Assembly (NCBI GenBank): GCA_963770545.1
Contig: CAVYQF010000008.1
Span: forward strand, 62,001 to 126,000
Length of the DNA stretch: 64,000 nt
Reading direction: 5' to 3'
DNA from: RYN-230 sp963770545
GTDB taxonomy: Bacteria > Actinomycetota > Actinomycetes > Streptosporangiales > Streptosporangiaceae
The translations under genes were made by a program, and so were the position numbers. The notes beneath the pieces were generated by a model, which searched no databases, was not told where the DNA came from, and saw only the letters and a program-made list of their open reading frames with translations. Of the stretch, positions 61,938 through 64,000 are shown piece after piece; position 1 is the stretch's first letter, and each line of letters starts with the position of its first letter.

Positions 61938-62823
61938 CGGCCAGGAGGAGAGCTGTCACGTCGAGGCCTGGGTGCCGCCGGTTCCCGGGATCGTCGAGGT
62001 GTTCCACGCCCGCATGACGGGATGGGCGTACCCACCGCACTGCCACGACACCTGGGCGGTCCTCATCGTGGACGCGGGTGCCATCCGCTACACCCTCGAT
62101 CGCCGCAGTTGCGCCGCGGGCGGCGAGACCGTCACCATTCTTCCGCCCGGAGTCATCCACGACGGAAGTCCCGCCCCCGGCCAGCGCGGCTTCCGCAAGC
62201 GTGAGCTGTACCTGCCCATGACGTTCCTGCCCGCCACCCTCGTCGGTGCGGCGGTCAACCACACGGCGATCCGGGATGATGGGCTGCGCCGGGCCCTCGC
62301 AGGGCTGCATGACTGCCTTACTGGCGATGACCAGCCTGGCCATGCCCCGCCCGGTGAGGTCCGGCCCGCCGCCTGGCTGACCGATCGCGGTGAGCAACTC
62401 CGGGTCGGGGCGCGGCTGAGTTTCGTCGCCGAGCGGATCGCCGCGCACCTCGGTCACTGGCCGCCGCGCCGCGAGCCGGAGCCGGACCTGGCCGGCCAGT
62501 TGCGTGATCTCCTGGACGAGCACCTGGCCGAGCCGGTCACGCTCGAGGCCGCCGGGGCACAGTTGGGCCGGTCTGTCCCGCATCTGGTCCGCAGCTTCAC
62601 CCGCGAGTTCGGGGTGAGCCCACATGCCTACCTGATCGGCCGCCGGGTAGACGCCGCCCGGCGCGCCCTCCTCCAGGGGGCCCGTCCCGCTGACGTGGCG
62701 GCGGACCTGGGCTTCTACGATCAGGCGCATTTCACCCGGCACTTCAAGCGGCACCTGGCGGTGACCCCCGCCCGGTTCGCCCGGGGCCGGGATCCGTCCG
62801 GCCGGGGCCCGGTCCGTTCCTGA
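61930..62823 (+). CDS. AraC family transcriptional regulator
   Basis: This protein of up to 297 residues from GTG 61930 has no clear ribosome site, so the start may lie later or be leaderless. The N-terminal cupin-like sensor (PPHCHDTWAVLIVDAGAI, VTILPPGVIHDG) is followed by two helix-turn-helix motifs, VTLEAAGAQLGRSVPHLVRS and ADVAADLGFYDQAHFTRHFK. It is likely the controller of the divergent cupin gene. Confidence 0.9.
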   Translation: MNGGQEESCHVEAWVPPVPGIVEVFHARMTGWAYPPHCHDTWAVLIVDAGAIRYTLDRRSCAAGGETVTILPPGVIHDGSPAPGQRGFRKRELYLPMTFLPATLVGAAVNHTAIRDDGLRRALAGLHDCLTGDDQPGHAPPGEVRPAAWLTDRGEQLRVGARLSFVAERIAAHLGHWPPRREPEPDLAGQLRDLLDEHLAEPVTLEAAGAQLGRSVPHLVRSFTREFGVSPHAYLIGRRVDAARRALLQGARPADVAADLGFYDQAHFTRHFKRHLAVTPARFARGRDPSGRGPVRS

Positions 62824-62905
62824 CCCTCGTCCCCCACCGGTAGGCCCAGGCCCACCCCGTAACTAGGTGCGTCCCCATAGCGCTGGACCCGCCGACAGGG
62901 TCACG

Positions 62906-64000
62906 ATGGGTGACATGTGGATCCTCCTCATCGCCCTGCGCCGGTTCGTCGTCCCACTGCTCCGTTATCTGCGCCGGGGGATCTTCCTGGTGCCGGTGGC
63001 CGCGATGGGTCCCGCGCTGTTCGGAGTGCGCCCGTGGACCATAGCGCTGGTCCTGCTGGCCGTGGTCCTGGTCTTCTGGCGGCCCGTCATCGCGGCCGCG
63101 CTGCTGCCGGTCAGCATGGTGATCGCCGGAGTCAGCGGCCTCGTCGTAGCCGCCACGACGGGTGGGTCGGGCTTCTGGACGGCGTCCGCTCTCGCCGGGA
63201 TCAGGCAGCAGGTGCTGCGCGGGCCCAGGCCGCGCCCCCCGGCCCTGCGCGGGATCGTAAGAAAGGCCCTCGACCAGCAGCATCGGGTCGTGGTGAACCA
63301 GCTCAGGCCCGCCCGGACCGGGACGCTGCCCGCGGCATCGCGCCTGAACTTCACCCGCGTCCCTGGCGGCCCGGGCGTGACGGCCGTCACCGCGACCCCG
63401 GGCCCGAAGGCCGTCACCGTGTTCTCGGGCCCGAAGGCCGTCACCGTGTTCCCGGCCCCGAAGGCCGTCACCGTGTTCTCGGGCCCGAAGGCCGCGGGCC
63501 TGGTACCGCCCGGGAACGGGAACTGGCAGTCGCTGGGCCCCGGCGGGGGCGGGGCCATCCACATCACTGCCTACAGCTTCACTCCGGGCGGCGGCCTGTG
63601 GCTGGGTGGCCTGCTGGTCCCGCTCGCGCTGCTGCTGCTGACCCTGGGGCTGTGGCTGCTGCCCCGCAGCGCGGGGGCGCTGCGGGACCACTGTGCCGGG
63701 CTGCTGGCCTTGCTGCGGCAGCGGATGCTGGAGAATCGCTGGGGCACTCTCCTGATCCCGGTCGCGCTGCTCGGCCTGACCGTGTTCGGCGTGCATGTGT
63801 GGACGGTCGCGCTGGTCCTGGTCTGCGCCGTCACGGCGGCCCGGTGGCCGGTCATCGCCGCGGACCTGGTGCCGGTACTGCTGACCTCCTTTGCGGTCCG
63901 GGGTTTCATGATCGCGGCGAGCTGGCAGCCGCTGCCTCCCCGGCTGATGCAGGGCACCCTGCTCTACGGCGGCATCCTGGTCAGCAGCCGCGAGACGGCC
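62906..64000 (+). CDS. Membrane protein with 27-bp repeats, 3' end beyond window
   Basis: An open frame of 365 codons runs from ATG 62906 (MGDMWILLIALRRFVVPLL; ATG 62915 is also possible) off the end of the window. Four or more helices precede and follow a soluble middle. The middle has three and a half nine-residue repeats, GPKAVTVFS, coded at 63401-63493. A later part (LLIPVALLGLTVFGVHVWTV, ALVLVCAVTAARWPVIAADL) resembles the first helices (LVPVAAMGPALFGVRPWTI, ALVLLAVVLVFWRPVIAAAL), so the protein has an internal duplication. No family is recognised. Confidence 0.75.
   Translation, partial: MGDMWILLIALRRFVVPLLRYLRRGIFLVPVAAMGPALFGVRPWTIALVLLAVVLVFWRPVIAAALLPVSMVIAGVSGLVVAATTGGSGFWTASALAGIRQQVLRGPRPRPPALRGIVRKALDQQHRVVVNQLRPARTGTLPAASRLNFTRVPGGPGVTAVTATPGPKAVTVFSGPKAVTVFPAPKAVTVFSGPKAAGLVPPGNGNWQSLGPGGGGAIHITAYSFTPGGGLWLGGLLVPLALLLLTLGLWLLPRSAGALRDHCAGLLALLRQRMLENRWGTLLIPVALLGLTVFGVHVWTVALVLVCAVTAARWPVIAADLVPVLLTSFAVRGFMIAASWQPLPPRLMQGTLLYGGILVSSRETA
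63401..63493. repeat. 27-bp coding tandem repeats
   Basis: Units starting GGCCCGAAGGCCGTCACCGT lie at 63401, 63428, 63455 and 63482. They encode GPKAVTVFS with small changes (one APKAVTVFS). They are in frame in the membrane protein gene and nearly identical at DNA level, so the expansion is recent. Confidence 0.95.

Overview
The window is chromosomal DNA of a very high-GC actinobacterium. The evidence is strong G/C bias at third codon positions, frequent GTG/TTG starts, ATGA/GTGA start-stop overlaps, an AfsR/SARP-type regulator, a mycofactocin-type enzyme pair, a Trypco1 (CU044_2847-like) protein, a DUF574-type methyltransferase and a PASTA-less membrane Ser/Thr kinase. A soil filamentous genus is likely, but genus cannot be set from the sequence. 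I saw no rRNA, tRNA, CRISPR array, intact insertion sequence or prophage.

Layout. 1-5.2 kb: a truncated membrane protein, a GC-rich repeat block, an AfsR-like regulator split by an apparent +1 frameshift, and small ORFs. 5.2-9.9 kb: an SDR-MftD-TetR operon with a perfect palindrome in front, then a cytochrome P450. 9.5-13.4 kb: a minus-strand set made of a Trypco1 protein, a CHAT (caspase-like) protease, a multi-pass membrane protein and a YdeI/OmdA-like protein. It looks like a conflict or cell-death module and is interrupted by a bizarre AT-rich homopurine tract. 13.9-16.3 kb: a secreted GH12-like glucanase, a histidine-kinase remnant and a TauE/SafE permease. 16.4-26.1 kb: two large FtsX/MacB-type permeases (one frameshifted), two ABC ATPases, and two convergent paralogous membrane proteins produced by a tandem duplication that also copied fragments of both neighbouring genes.

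26.1-37.3 kb is a coherent sugar locus: secreted GH114 polygalactosaminidase, GH4 alpha-galactosidase, a binding protein with two permeases (no dedicated ATPase), an AgaS-like SIS isomerase, two PfkB kinases, a GatY/KbaY-type aldolase and a DeoR repressor. Together these suit uptake and breakdown of galactose/galactosamine polymers, plausibly fungal galactosaminogalactan, through the tagatose-6-phosphate route. 37.5-40.9 kb: a MinD/ParA-like ATPase, a fold-type III PLP enzyme and an SDR.

40.9-51 kb is a peptide/amide block: S9 prolyl oligopeptidase, P1/DmpA peptidase, a histone-deacetylase-like amidohydrolase, and a complete oppA-B-C-D-F operon. A 42-bp perfect palindrome separates the two convergent units. 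51-53.5 kb: cytochrome bd oxidase (cydAB). 53.7-56.6 kb: a Ser/Thr kinase facing a SpoIIE-type phosphatase. 56.9-64 kb: a TetR/membrane-protein pair with two operators, an M55 D-aminopeptidase, a methyltransferase, glyoxalase, cupin and AraC genes, and a truncated membrane protein with 27-bp coding repeats.

A recurring oddity is that the translation-start region of several genes is tandemly duplicated (oppF 4 x 14 bp, the methyltransferase 3 x 22 bp, the AraC gene about 2 x 19 bp). This makes ladders of mini-ORFs that each end at the next start.
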